A DNA stretch of 64,000 nt, taken from contig NZ_JAGGPA010000013.1 of assembly GCF_018614035.1 (NCBI RefSeq), positions 23,505-87,504 on the forward strand. The letters are read 5' to 3'. Positions 1 through 8,585 of the stretch are shown piece after piece; position 1 is the first letter of the stretch; each line of letters starts with the position of its first letter. The notes under the pieces were generated by a model, which was given only the letters and a program-made list of their open reading frames with translations, did not search any database and had not been told where the DNA came from. The translations under genes and the position numbers were made by a program. The DNA comes from Streptomyces sp. ISL-96. GTDB taxonomy: Bacteria > Actinomycetota > Actinomycetes > Streptomycetales > Streptomycetaceae.

Positions 1-44
1 GGGGCGCCCCCATCAGCATGAGCAAGCAGGCTGAGGTTTACGGC

Positions 45-725
45 TTACGGCTCGAATTTGTAGCCGAGGCCTCGCACTGTCACGAGGTACCTCGGCGCGC
101 CCGGGTCCGGTTCGATCTTGGCTCTGAGGCGCTTCACGTGGACGTCGAGGGTCTTGGTGTCGCCCACGTAGTCCGCGCCCCAGACGCGGTCGATCAGCTG
201 CATGCGGGTGAGGACCCTGCCCGCGTTGCGCAGCAGCATCTCCAGGAGGTCGAACTCCTTCAGCGGGAGATCGACCTTGCCGCCGCCGACCGTGACCACG
301 TGACGGTCTACGTCCATCCGCACCGGACCGGCCTCCAGGGCCGCCGGGGTGACCTCTTCGGGCTCTCCGCGGCGGCGCAGGACCGCGCGGATGCGGGCCA
401 CCAGCTCCCGCGAGGAGAAGGGCTTCGTGACGTAGTCGTCGGCTCCTATCTCCAGACCCACGACCTTGTCGATCTCACTGTCCTTGGCGGTCACCATGAT
501 GACCGGAACATTGGAATGGCTGCGGAGCTGGCGGCAGACCTCGGTGCCGGGCAGGCCCGGGAGCATGAGGTCCAGCAGGACGAGGTCGGCGCCGTTGCGC
601 TCGAACTCGTCGAGCCCGTCGGGGCCGGTGGCCGCGATGGCGACCTCGAAGCCCTCCTTGCGCAGCATGTAGGACAGGGCGTCGCTGAAGGATTCCTCAT
701 CCTCGACGACGAGCACTCGGGTCAC
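45..725 (-). CDS. phoP: Response regulator PhoP
   Basis: OmpR/PhoB-type transcription factor that switches on the phosphate-starvation regulon when phosphorylated by PhoR. The 226-residue protein has an N-terminal receiver with the acidic pocket near residues 8-10, the phospho-acceptor Asp52 in a LLDLMLPG context and the conserved Lys in VTKPF, then a C-terminal winged helix ending in RGLGYKFEP. Its length and ends match Streptomyces PhoP. The start overlaps the phoR stop by four bases (ATGA), so the two are co-transcribed and translationally coupled. The gene is divergent from phoU across a shared PHO box, which implies autoregulation. Confidence 0.97.
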   Translation of the reverse strand: MTRVLVVEDEESFSDALSYMLRKEGFEVAIAATGPDGLDEFERNGADLVLLDLMLPGLPGTEVCRQLRSHSNVPVIMVTAKDSEIDKVVGLEIGADDYVTKPFSSRELVARIRAVLRRRGEPEEVTPAALEAGPVRMDVDRHVVTVGGGKVDLPLKEFDLLEMLLRNAGRVLTRMQLIDRVWGADYVGDTKTLDVHVKRLRAKIEPDPGAPRYLVTVRGLGYKFEP

Positions 726-1993
726 GGAAGGACCTCCGGGTGGGGAATGGATTCGCGATCAGTGGTCTCGTACGGGCCGGCGTCGTGTGCGGACTCATTG
801 ACGCCGTGCGGGCGCGCGACCGATGACCGGTCGCGTGCTGCGGCTGCCTCGGGCAGTCGCAGGGTGAAGGTGGAGCCCTGTCCCTCGGAGCTCCACACCG
901 TGACCTCCCCGCCGTGCGAGGCGGCCACGTGCTTGACGATGGCCAGGCCGAGGCCCGTACCTCCGGTGGCCCTGGAGCGGGCCGGGTCCACGCGGTAGAA
1001 GCGCTCGAAGACGCGCTCACGGTCCTTCTCGGAGATGCCGATGCCCTGGTCGGTGACGGCTATCTCGATGAGGTCCCCGCCGGGGGCGGAGATCCGGCGG
1101 CCCGCTATGCCGACGCGGGTGCGGGCCGGGCTGTAGTTGACGGCGTTCTCGACGAGATTGCCCAGTGCGGCGGCGAGCTGGCCGCGGTGGCCCCAGACGT
1201 GCAGGCCCTCCGTGCCGCCCGACGCCATCGTGATGTTCTTGGTGGAAGCGGCGTGGCGGCTGCGGTCCATGGCCTCGGCGACCAGTTCGTCGACGCGAAC
1301 CGGCTCCGCGTCCTCCAGCGGGTCGTCGTTCTGGACGCGGGAAAGATCAATGAGCTCTTGGACCAGATTGGTGAGGCGGGTCGCCTCGATCTGCATGCGG
1401 CCCGCGAAACGGGTGACCGCCTCGGGGTCGTCCGAGGCGTCCATGACGGCCTCGGAGAGCAGCGAGAGCGCACCGGTAGGAGTCTTGAGCTCATGGCTGA
1501 CATTCGCGACGAAGTCGCGCCGTACCGCTTCGATGCGGCGGGCCTCGGTGAGGTCCTCCACCAGGAGCAGCACGAGACGCGAGCCGAGCGGGGCGACGCG
1601 GGCGGAGACCGCCAGCGCCTCGCCGCGGCCGGTGCCGCGACGCGGAAGGTCCAGTTCGACCTGGCGTATCTCACCGTCCCTGCGGGTGTCGCGAGCCATG
1701 TGGAGCATCGGGTCCACAGCGAGCTTTCCGCCCCGGACCAGCCCGAGGGCGTACGCCGCCGAGCTGGCCTTGACGACGCTGTCGCTCTCGTCCAGTACGA
1801 CGGCGGAGGAGCGGAGCACGGACAGCACGGTGTCGACGCCCGGCGGCAGCACCGCGTTGATGTCGGGGCGCATGGAGGACCGGGTGGGCCTGGCCTGCTC
1901 GCGCTCGCTCCAGCGGAACGTCAGCACGGCGATCACACCGGTCAGCAGACCGGCGATCGCTGCTGCTGCGGCGACTGCCGCGTTCACGTCCAT
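722..1993 (-). CDS. phoR: Phosphate sensor histidine kinase PhoR
   Basis: Membrane histidine kinase that phosphorylates PhoP in low phosphate. The 423-residue protein has one N-terminal membrane segment (about residues 5-26) and no extracellular domain, as usual for PhoR. A PAS-like linker follows, then the H-box with NVSHELKTP, and a complete ATPase domain with LGNLVENAVNYSP (N box), DQGIGI (G1) and GGTGLGLAI (G2). The lack of a periplasmic sensor fits signalling through PhoU and the Pst transporter, both encoded in this window. It is first in the phoR-phoP operon, about 190 bases from the divergent phoU. Confidence 0.96.
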   Translation of the reverse strand: MDVNAAVAAAAAIAGLLTGVIAVLTFRWSEREQARPTRSSMRPDINAVLPPGVDTVLSVLRSSAVVLDESDSVVKASSAAYALGLVRGGKLAVDPMLHMARDTRRDGEIRQVELDLPRRGTGRGEALAVSARVAPLGSRLVLLLVEDLTEARRIEAVRRDFVANVSHELKTPTGALSLLSEAVMDASDDPEAVTRFAGRMQIEATRLTNLVQELIDLSRVQNDDPLEDAEPVRVDELVAEAMDRSRHAASTKNITMASGGTEGLHVWGHRGQLAAALGNLVENAVNYSPARTRVGIAGRRISAPGGDLIEIAVTDQGIGISEKDRERVFERFYRVDPARSRATGGTGLGLAIVKHVAASHGGEVTVWSSEGQGSTFTLRLPEAAAARDRSSVARPHGVNESAHDAGPYETTDRESIPHPEVLP

Positions 1994-2066
1994 GCACCCA
2001 GGTTAAGCGGGGGCTGTGACACTCCCCCAGCCAAATGGGTGGCCGCTCGAACACTCGTCGCTCAGA

Positions 2067-2099
2067 GTTCACCGAGGGGATGGGGCTGGTTCACTTGGG
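2067..2099 (+). promoter_or_regulatory. PHO box between phoR and phoU
   Basis: Three consecutive 11-base units lie here: GTTCACCGAGG (2067-2077), a degenerate middle unit, and GTTCACTTGGG (2089-2099). The first and third match the Streptomyces PhoP direct-repeat consensus GTTCACC and are exactly 22 bases apart. The position in the divergent phoRP/phoU intergenic region is where PhoP is known to bind in Streptomyces. Binding here is inferred from the sequence. Confidence 0.85.
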
Positions 2100-2180
2100 G
2101 TGCCGGAACCGGACGCGTAACGGACAGAACGTGGGAGCGTGGGGTTCAGAGGCCACAAGAAAGACAAGAGAGGGACTTTC

Positions 2181-2876
2181 ATGCGCGACGCGTACCACGA
2201 GGAACTTGACTCGATCGGTGAAGCCCTGGTCGAGATGGCCCGGCTCGTCGGGTCCGCGATCGGGCGGGCCACCACCGCCATGCTCGATGCGGACCTCAAG
2301 CTCGCCGAGAGCGTGATTGCCGGCGACCAGAAGGTCGACGATCTCCAGCACGAGCTGGAGGCGCGCGCGATAGCCCTGCTGGCCCGCCAGCAGCCGGTCG
2401 CGACGGACCTGCGGATCGTCGTCACCTCGCTGCGGATGAGCGCTGACCTGGAGCGTTCGGGCGACCTCGCCCAGCACGTGGCGAAGCTCGCCCGGCTGCG
2501 CTTCCCGGCCTCGGCCGTACCGCACGACCTGCACGCGACCATGCTGGAGATGGGGCAGCTCGCGCAGCGCCTGATGGCGAAGGCGGCGGAGGTCATCACC
2601 ACGAAGGACGTCGACCTCGCGCTCCAGCTGGAGCACGACGACGACGAGATGGACCTGCTGCACCGCACTCTGTTCCAGCACCTGATGGACGACCGCTGGA
2701 AGCACGGCATCGAGACGGCGGTCGACGTCACGCTGCTCGGCCGTTACTACGAGCGGTTCGCCGACCACGCGGTCTCGGTGGCGAAGCGCGTGGTGTACTT
2801 GGTGACGGGTGAGCACGCGGACGAGCTCCAGGCGGCGGCGGCCGCGGCGGCGACGCCGCCCGCCCAGGGCGAGTAA
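2181..2876 (+). CDS. phoU: Phosphate signalling protein PhoU
   Basis: Cytoplasmic helical-bundle protein that links the Pst transporter to PhoR and represses the Pho response in high phosphate. The 231-residue product has the two PhoU repeats, with metal-binding E/DxxxD patterns in each three-helix half, and ends in an Ala-rich tail. The start at MRDAYHEELD is chosen over an upstream in-frame ATG at 2139 because AGAGGGA precedes it and it matches the usual PhoU N-terminus. It is divergent from phoR-phoP behind the PHO box, so PhoP control is likely. Confidence 0.96.
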   Translation: MRDAYHEELDSIGEALVEMARLVGSAIGRATTAMLDADLKLAESVIAGDQKVDDLQHELEARAIALLARQQPVATDLRIVVTSLRMSADLERSGDLAQHVAKLARLRFPASAVPHDLHATMLEMGQLAQRLMAKAAEVITTKDVDLALQLEHDDDEMDLLHRTLFQHLMDDRWKHGIETAVDVTLLGRYYERFADHAVSVAKRVVYLVTGEHADELQAAAAAAATPPAQGE

Positions 2877-2988
2877 CCGCAGTAACAATCGGAGCATTGC
2901 GCGTGTGCGCCGTTGATGCGCCCGCCGGAATGGGCATCCAATGGGCAGCAGGAATACGCCACGTGCGTCGCCTTCGAGGAGGATCCCC

Positions 2989-3150
2989 ATGGTCGATTCC
3001 CCCACACCCAACTCCCAGCAGGAAACGCCGGTTGACGTGGTCCACCTACGTCTCGCGCTGCCCGTCCTCGGCGCCTGCGGCTGCGGGTCCGGCTGCGGCT
3101 GCGGCTGCCAGTCGGGCGGGCCGTGCCAGTGCGGTGGCTGCTCGGGCTAG
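2989..3150 (+). CDS. Small cysteine-rich, metallothionein-like peptide
   Basis: A 53-residue ORF preceded by a very strong ribosome-binding site (GAGGAGG, six bases before the ATG). The first 28 residues look ordinary. The C-terminal 24 residues hold eight cysteines at 30, 32, 36, 38, 40, 46, 48 and 51, spaced by Gly, Ser and Gln as repeated CxC and CxxC units with no aromatic residues. This resembles metallothionein-type metal clusters or a post-translationally modified peptide. It lies about 110 bases after phoU in the same orientation and ends just before a strong terminator, so it may be read with phoU. I recognise no named family, and function is unknown. Confidence 0.7.
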   Translation: MVDSPTPNSQQETPVDVVHLRLALPVLGACGCGSGCGCGCQSGGPCQCGGCSG

Positions 3151-3162
3151 GGCGACCGGTGA

Positions 3163-3206
3163 GTACGGAAAGGGCCCGTCCGCTGAGGACGGGGCCCTTT
3201 CCGTAC
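3163..3206 (+). terminator. Bidirectional terminator after phoU and the Cys-rich gene
   Basis: A near-perfect 19-bp inverted repeat with a five-base loop (GTACGGAAAGGGCCCGTCC against its complement, one bulged G). It separates the rightward phoU side from the leftward gene at 3219-3515 and probably ends both transcripts. AAA on one arm and TTT on the other give short U-tracts either way. Confidence 0.85.
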
Positions 3207-3218
3207 CGGCTTGACCGC

Positions 3219-3515
3219 TTACGCCGCGTCGTCGTACTCGCCCTCGTATTCGTCGTCGTCCTCAAGGCCGAAGTTCTCCGGCACCTCCAGCATCGCCTCC
3301 CGGAACTCGGGCCGCGTCTCGTCCATGGCCGCTTCCCTGAAGAGCGCCGCGAGCCGGTGACGGTCCTCGGCGGAAAGCCTGCCGAGGTGGTCGGCGACGT
3401 CTTCGAACCAGGTCGTCGCCAGATCCGGATCGACGTCGTCCTCGTCCGTCAGATCGATGGCTGTGACCAACTGCGCCATGGCAGTGGCCAGGGTGGTCAG
3501 CAGGGTGTCGCTCAT
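3219..3515 (-). CDS. Conserved acidic hypothetical protein
   Basis: A 98-residue, strongly acidic, soluble protein with no signal peptide or membrane segment. It is mostly helical, with an acidic patch (DLTDEDDVDPD) after the first helix, and its C-terminal 20 residues are largely Asp and Glu. It sits between two strong terminators, so it is probably monocistronic. Proteins like this near gpmA are widespread in Streptomyces but have no assigned function, and I can infer none. Confidence 0.75.
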   Translation of the reverse strand: MSDTLLTTLATAMAQLVTAIDLTDEDDVDPDLATTWFEDVADHLGRLSAEDRHRLAALFREAAMDETRPEFREAMLEVPENFGLEDDDEYEGEYDDAA

Positions 3516-3568
3516 ATCGTGCTCTCGCCTCTTCGCGGACCGCTCGGAACCTACACGTCACGCAGCAC

Positions 3569-3607
3569 CGAGCCCCCTGGCGCGGAAAGTCCGCGCCAGG
3601 GGGCTCG
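3569..3607. terminator. Terminator downstream of gpmA
   Basis: A perfect 18-bp inverted repeat (arm CGAGCCCCCTGGCGCGGA) around an AAG loop, just after the stop of the leftward gpmA gene. No U-tract follows, as is common for Streptomyces terminators. Confidence 0.85.
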
Positions 3608-3618
3608 ATCCGTGCGTG

Positions 3619-4380
3619 TTACTTCTTCTTGCCCTGGTTCTTCACGGCCTCGATGGCGGCCTTCGCGGCCTCCGGGTCGAGGTACGTGCCGCCCTTGGTG
3701 ACGGGGCGGAAGTCGGCGTCGAGCTCGTAGTAGAGCGGGATGCCGGTGGGGATGTTCAGGCCGGTGATCTCTTCGTCGGAGATGCCGTCGAGGTGCTTCA
3801 CCAGGCCTCGCAGCGAGTTGCCGTGGGCGGCGACCAGGACGGTGCGGCCGGCGAGCAGGTCCGGGACGATGCCGTCGTACCAGTACGGCAGCATGCGCTC
3901 GACGACGTCCTTGAGGCACTCCGTGCGCGGGCGCAGCTCGCTCGGGATCGTCGCGTAGCGCGGGTCGTCGGACTGGGAGAACGTCGTGCCGTCTTCGAGG
4001 ACCGGCGGCGGGGTGTCGTACGAGCGGCGCCAGAGCATGAACTGCTCCTCGCCGAACTCGGCGAGCGTCTGCGCCTTGTCCTTGCCCTGGAGGGCGCCGT
4101 AGTGGCGCTCGTTGAGGCGCCAGGAGCGGTGGACGGGGATCCAGTGGCGGTCCGCGGCCTCCAGCGAGAGCTGGGCGGTGCGGATGGCGCGCTTCTGGAG
4201 CGAGGTGTGCAGGACGTCGGGGAGCAGGCCGGCTTCGACGAGCAGCTCACCGCCGCGCACCGCCTCCTTCTCGCCCTTCTCGGTGAGGTTGACGTCCACC
4301 CATCCGGTGAACAGGTTCTTCGCGTTCCATTCGCTCTCGCCGTGGCGGAGGAGGATCAGCTTGTACGGTGCGTCGGCCAT
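3619..4380 (-). CDS. gpmA: 2,3-bisphosphoglycerate-dependent phosphoglycerate mutase
   Basis: Glycolytic enzyme interconverting 3- and 2-phosphoglycerate through a phospho-histidine. The 253-residue product has the RHGE signature with the nucleophilic His13, the [10 protein letters not shown] segment carrying the catalytic Glu, and the second histidine in AAHGNSLRG. Length and the C-terminal VKNQGKKK match Streptomyces PGM. The start at MADAPYKL is chosen by family alignment; the open frame continues 22 codons upstream without a better signal. It lies between two terminators or divergent genes and is probably monocistronic. Confidence 0.97.
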   Translation of the reverse strand: MADAPYKLILLRHGESEWNAKNLFTGWVDVNLTEKGEKEAVRGGELLVEAGLLPDVLHTSLQKRAIRTAQLSLEAADRHWIPVHRSWRLNERHYGALQGKDKAQTLAEFGEEQFMLWRRSYDTPPPVLEDGTTFSQSDDPRYATIPSELRPRTECLKDVVERMLPYWYDGIVPDLLAGRTVLVAAHGNSLRGLVKHLDGISDEEITGLNIPTGIPLYYELDADFRPVTKGGTYLDPEAAKAAIEAVKNQGKKK

Positions 4381-4537
4381 GCGTACGAGACTAATGGACG
4401 CCTCGGACGGTTGACGGCCCGCGTCAATTGGGTAGCTCCGGACCACTCTCGCTTGTAAGTTGCGGGTACCGCGTCAGCCTCTTACGGGGGCGGTCCACCA
4501 CCACCGCCGCCGCCGAAGGTCCCCGGGGGGATTACGT

Positions 4538-5845
4538 ATGTCCATAGCCACGCTCACACGTGCCGCGAAGGAAACGGTCTCGGGGCTTCCCGACGGTTTC
4601 TGGTGGCTGTGGACGTCGACGCTCGTGAACCGCACTGGTGCTTTCGTCCTCACCTTCCTCTCGCTGTATCTGACGCAGGAGCTGGGTTATTCGGCCTGGT
4701 ACGCGGGGCTCGTCATCGCGCTGCACGGGCTCGGCGGGGTGGCCGGTTCGCCGCTCGGCGGGATGCTCACCGACCGGTGGGGGCGGCGGCCCACGATGAT
4801 CGCCGGGCACCTGGGTACGGCGGCGGGCGCGGCCGCGCTCGCCGTGGTGACCAGCGCGGTCGGCGTCGCGGTGGTGGTGCTGCTGATGGGTGTCGCCATG
4901 CAGGCGGTACGCCCGGCGATCGGCGCCACGATCGCCGACATGGTGCCGGAGCACGAGCGGCGGCGCGCGTACGCCCTGAACTACTGGGCGCTCAACCTCG
5001 GCTTCGCCATAGCCGCGCTCGGCGGCGGCGCGGCGATCGTCTTCGGCTACCGGACGCTGTTCGTCGTGGATGCGGCGGCGACCGTTCTGTGCGCGATCAT
5101 CGTCTTCTTGAGGCTGCCGGAAACCCGGCCCGTCGCCCCGCCGGCCGTCAAGGGCGAAGAAGCGGTCGCCGAGGCGAAGCTGAGCCTGCTGGAGGTGCTG
5201 CGCGACGCGGCCTTCCGGACGCTGGTGCTGCTCAACCTGCTCGTCTGCCTCATCTTCACCGCGCCGTGGGTCGCGCTGCCCCTGACCATGGCCGGCGAGG
5301 GGCTGGAGCCGAGTGCGTACGGCATGGTCATCGCGGTCAACGGCGTCGTGATAGTCGGCTTCCAGCTGCTCGTCAACAAGGTCACCGACCGCCGTTCGCC
5401 GGCCGCGTTGCTCACCGTCTCCGCGCTGCTGTTCGCCGCCGGGACCGGGGCGACCGCGCTGGCCGGGACGCCGCTGCTGTTCGCGGTGACCGTGGTGGTG
5501 TGGACGCTCGGCGAGATGGTCCACGTGCCGACCAACGCCGCCGCCACCGCGCGGCTGGCTCCGGAGCACGCGCGGGGGCGGTACCAGGGCGTGATGGGCA
5601 TGTCCTGGGCGCTGGCCGGTTTCCTCGCGCCGATCCTGGCGGGCTGGATCGTGGACGGGCCCGGGCCGGACGTGCTGTGGATCGGGTGCGGGGTCGTCGG
5701 CTGCGTGGCGGCGGCGGGGTACGCGACGCGGCTGCGGCGGGTGCTGGCCGACGCGGAGGCCCCGCAGGCCCCGCAGCCGGCGGTGGCGGTCGCCCTCGTA
5801 CCGGCGCCTGAGGCTGATGGAGAGAAGGTCAACGGCGTCTGCTGA
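4538..5845 (+). CDS. MFS transporter
   Basis: A 435-residue major facilitator superfamily protein with about 12 hydrophobic segments in two halves of six. The conserved motif A between helices 2 and 3 is visible as TDRWGRRPT, and a charged central loop (about residues 195-215) separates the halves. This is the drug-efflux-like branch (MdtH/YdeE type), so a proton-driven exporter is likely, but the substrate cannot be told. The ATG at 4538 follows a GGGGGG ribosome-binding site; the open frame extends 26 Arg-rich codons upstream that are not family-like. It is divergent from gpmA. Confidence 0.9.
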   Translation: MSIATLTRAAKETVSGLPDGFWWLWTSTLVNRTGAFVLTFLSLYLTQELGYSAWYAGLVIALHGLGGVAGSPLGGMLTDRWGRRPTMIAGHLGTAAGAAALAVVTSAVGVAVVVLLMGVAMQAVRPAIGATIADMVPEHERRRAYALNYWALNLGFAIAALGGGAAIVFGYRTLFVVDAAATVLCAIIVFLRLPETRPVAPPAVKGEEAVAEAKLSLLEVLRDAAFRTLVLLNLLVCLIFTAPWVALPLTMAGEGLEPSAYGMVIAVNGVVIVGFQLLVNKVTDRRSPAALLTVSALLFAAGTGATALAGTPLLFAVTVVVWTLGEMVHVPTNAAATARLAPEHARGRYQGVMGMSWALAGFLAPILAGWIVDGPGPDVLWIGCGVVGCVAAAGYATRLRRVLADAEAPQAPQPAVAVALVPAPEADGEKVNGVC

Positions 5846-6094
5846 TGGCGCGTTGGCCGATGCCCATGCTGATACCCGCCTCCACGTACGTATGTGAATG
5901 GCATTCAGGTACGCGTGGGCGGCGAGCATGCCACGGGGAGAGTGCGCGGGGAAGGGTGCGTGCGACCGATCGGAGGCAGACTTCTCCCCCGTCCGGATGC
6001 CCCCATGGCGTGTGCCCCCGTCAGGTGCGCGGAGGTGGAGTGAAGTCAGACCCCGTCAGGCCCCACCCGTCACGTACGTACAGGAGAGCGAAAC

Positions 6095-6433
6095 ATGCTT
6101 CGTCGCGTCGCGATCACCCTCGTCGGCATCACCGCCGCCGGCTTCATGGCAGCCGGCCCCGCTGCCGCCGCCACCATAGACTTCGACGGCGGACCCTCCG
6201 ACAACGGCCCCTTCGGCGGCGCCCCCTACAGCGGCGAGCCCTTCGAGTCCGACCGCTTCACCGACCGCCGCCACTGCAAGAACCAGCACGGGGAGTTCCA
6301 CCTCTCCAACGTCGGCGGTCCCTACGGAATCACCGAGATCCACGCCTCCCACTCCTGTGGCAAGCACCACAACGGTGGCAAGCACAACGACGGCCACAAG
6401 GACGGCCACAACGACTTCCACGGCGAAGACTGA
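6095..6433 (+). CDS. Small secreted His-rich protein
   Basis: A 112-residue protein with a clear Sec signal peptide (LRR, hydrophobic core, cleavage near AAAA at residues 23-27). The mature part is Gly/Asp/Phe-rich with two cysteines (one near CKNQHGEF, one near SHSCGKHH) that may form a disulfide. The C-terminal 25 residues alternate His, Gly, Lys, Asn and Asp, with about seven histidines. Metal binding in the wall is a reasonable guess. Ribosome-binding site AGGAGAG precedes the ATG. It stands alone before a terminator. I recognise no named family. Confidence 0.8.
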   Translation: MLRRVAITLVGITAAGFMAAGPAAAATIDFDGGPSDNGPFGGAPYSGEPFESDRFTDRRHCKNQHGEFHLSNVGGPYGITEIHASHSCGKHHNGGKHNDGHKDGHNDFHGED

Positions 6434-6486
6434 GGACTGAGACCTGAGGGCTGACAAGGCCGGCGATCCGCCGCGTCCGCCACAAC

Positions 6487-6532
6487 CGAACGGCCCCGCC
6501 TCCACGTGTCGTCATGGCGGCGGGGCCGTTCG
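6487..6532. terminator. Terminator between convergent genes
   Basis: A perfect 14-bp stem (arm CGAACGGCCCCGCC) with an 18-base loop between the rightward His-rich protein gene and the leftward ybjN-like gene. It can serve both strands. Confidence 0.8.
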
Positions 6533-6573
6533 CCTGAGCCGAGCGGATCGGAGCGGACCGGGCGGACCGCCGG

Positions 6574-7077
6574 TCAGCCCGAAGGGCGCTGAGTCAGGTG
6601 CGTGAACGCGTCCAGGTTTCTGGTCGACTCGCCGCGCGACACCCGCCACGCGTACTCCCTGCGGATCGCGCTCGCGAAGCCCAGCTCCAGCAGGGTGTTG
6701 AAGCTGCCGTCCGCCGCCTCCAGGACGCTCCCCAGCAGTCGGTCCAGCTCGTCGGGAGTCACTGCCGACAGCGGAAGTTTCCCGGCCAGGTAGATGTCGC
6801 CGAGGCTGTCGATCGCGTAACTCACCCCGTACAGGCGCAGATTGCGCTCCAGCAGCCAGCGGTGCACCGCCGCGTCGTTCTCGTCCGGGTGGCGGATCAC
6901 GAAGGCGTTGATGGACAGGGAGTGCTTGCCGACGATCAGGGAGCACGTCGTGGACAGCTTGCGCGTGCCGGGGAGTTTCACCACGTACGAGCCGGGCTCA
7001 GGGCTCTCCCACTCCAGCTCCGCGTCCTTGAGCGTCTGCTCCAGCGTCTCGGCGGCCTGCTGCTGTACGTCAGCCAT
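6574..7077 (-). CDS. YbjN domain-containing protein
   Basis: A 167-residue cytoplasmic protein of the YbjN / type III secretion chaperone-like fold: an N-terminal helix, then alternating strands and helices with the typical [22 protein letters not shown] region and [23 protein letters not shown]. In actinobacteria this gene commonly sits beside mshA. Its start overlaps the mshA stop by eight bases, so the two are co-transcribed and probably coupled. The biochemical role is unknown. Confidence 0.9.
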   Translation of the reverse strand: MADVQQQAAETLEQTLKDAELEWESPEPGSYVVKLPGTRKLSTTCSLIVGKHSLSINAFVIRHPDENDAAVHRWLLERNLRLYGVSYAIDSLGDIYLAGKLPLSAVTPDELDRLLGSVLEAADGSFNTLLELGFASAIRREYAWRVSRGESTRNLDAFTHLTQRPSG

Positions 7078-8416
7078 GGTGCGAGCGTACGCGACGGCGG
7101 TGTTCGTGCATCGCGGCCAGGTATACGTCGGCCGTGCCGGACGCGGCCGTGTCCCAGCCGAACGACTGCGCGTGGCGGGCGGCCGCCGCGCCCATCCGGT
7201 CCACCAGTCCCGGCTCGTCGATGAAGCGCCGCAGCGCACGGGCGTATCCGGCCGGGTCATGGCCCTCGACCAGGATGCCGGTCCGGCCGTCCCGTACGGC
7301 GACCGGAAGGCCGCCCACCGCCGCCGCCACCACCGGTGTGCCCGACGCCTGCGCCTCTATCGCGACCAGGCCGAAGGATTCGCTGTACGACGGCATGACC
7401 AGGACCGATGCCGCCCGGAACCAGTCCGCCAGGCGGTCCTGGCCGACCGGCGGCCGGAAGCGTACGACGTCGGCGATGCCCAGCCTGGCGGCCAGCTTCT
7501 GCAGGCCCTCGGGCTTGGCGAGGCCGCTGCCGCTCGGTCCGCCGACGACCGGCACGACGAGCTTGGAGCGCAGCGACGGGTCCTCGTCGAGGAGCACCGC
7601 GACCGCGCGCAGCAGGATGTCCGGGGCCTTGAGCGGCTGGATGCGGCCGGCGAAGAGCGGAATGATCGCGTCCTGCGGGAGGTCCAGGCGGGCGCGGGCC
7701 GCCGCCCGCCCGTCGGCCGGACGGAAGCGTTCCAGATTCACGCCGGGGTGTACGACGGCGAGCTTGCCGGGGTCGGCCTCGTAGAAGCGGGCCAGTTCGT
7801 CCGCCTCCTCCGCCGTGTTGGCGATGAGGCGGTCCGCCGCCCGTACGATCTGCGTCTCGCCGATGACGCGCGCGGCCGGCTCGGGGGTGTCGCCCTCCGC
7901 CAGCGCGGCGTTCTTGACCTTCGCCATGGTGTGCATGGCGTGGACGAGGGGCGCGCCCCAGCGTTCGGCGGCGAGCCAGCCGACGTGTCCGGAGAGCCAG
8001 TAGTGGGAGTGGACGAGGTCGTAGTAGCCGGGGCGCTGGCCGGCCCAGGCCTGCATCACGCCGTGCGTGAAGGCGCAGAGCTGCGCGGGCAGCTCCTCCT
8101 TGGCCAGGCCCTCGTACGGGCCCGCGTCGATGTGGCGGACCAGGACGCCGGGCGCGAGCTCGACACTGGGGGGCAGGCCGCCGGTGGTCGCGCGGGTGAA
8201 GATCTCGACCTCGATGTTGATGGCGGCGAGGCGCTTGGCGAGCTCGACGATGTAGACGTTCATGCCGCCCGCGTCGCCCGTCCCCGGCTGGTGCAGCGGG
8301 GAGGTGTGGACGCTGAGCATGGCGATCCGGCGCGGCTTGCGGTGGTGGGCGCCGGGGAGGCGGAGGCGTGGCGGAGTCGCCAGTGTGCCGGCGAGTCGGG
8401 AGACGTACTGGCTCAC
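7070..8416 (-). CDS. mshA: D-inositol-3-phosphate glycosyltransferase MshA
   Basis: First enzyme of mycothiol synthesis: transfers GlcNAc from UDP-GlcNAc to 1L-myo-inositol 1-phosphate. It is a GT-B, family 4 glycosyltransferase with the N-terminal acceptor loop [11 protein letters not shown], the linker [15 protein letters not shown], and the C-terminal [14 protein letters not shown] donor motif. I place the start at a GTG giving SQYVSRL, which matches family N-termini and has AGGA at the right distance; an ATG five codons upstream (8431) is possible. It lies before the ybjN-like gene. The window also encodes MshD (47807-48733). Confidence 0.95.
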   Translation of the reverse strand: MSQYVSRLAGTLATPPRLRLPGAHHRKPRRIAMLSVHTSPLHQPGTGDAGGMNVYIVELAKRLAAINIEVEIFTRATTGGLPPSVELAPGVLVRHIDAGPYEGLAKEELPAQLCAFTHGVMQAWAGQRPGYYDLVHSHYWLSGHVGWLAAERWGAPLVHAMHTMAKVKNAALAEGDTPEPAARVIGETQIVRAADRLIANTAEEADELARFYEADPGKLAVVHPGVNLERFRPADGRAAARARLDLPQDAIIPLFAGRIQPLKAPDILLRAVAVLLDEDPSLRSKLVVPVVGGPSGSGLAKPEGLQKLAARLGIADVVRFRPPVGQDRLADWFRAASVLVMPSYSESFGLVAIEAQASGTPVVAAAVGGLPVAVRDGRTGILVEGHDPAGYARALRRFIDEPGLVDRMGAAAARHAQSFGWDTAASGTADVYLAAMHEHRRRVRSHHG

Positions 8417-8585
8417 GTCGGCGGTCCTCATCGCTCGGGGTCATGGCATGACGCACAGAGGGCCCGGGTCCCGGCCCTCCGTTCATCCCAAACAGCGGAA
8501 TGCCTCCCTCCAATTTCCGTTTTGCCAAATCATTACTTCACTGACTCAACCTTTACGAGCCCCAGCGGGCGCTTACCCTCGCTTC

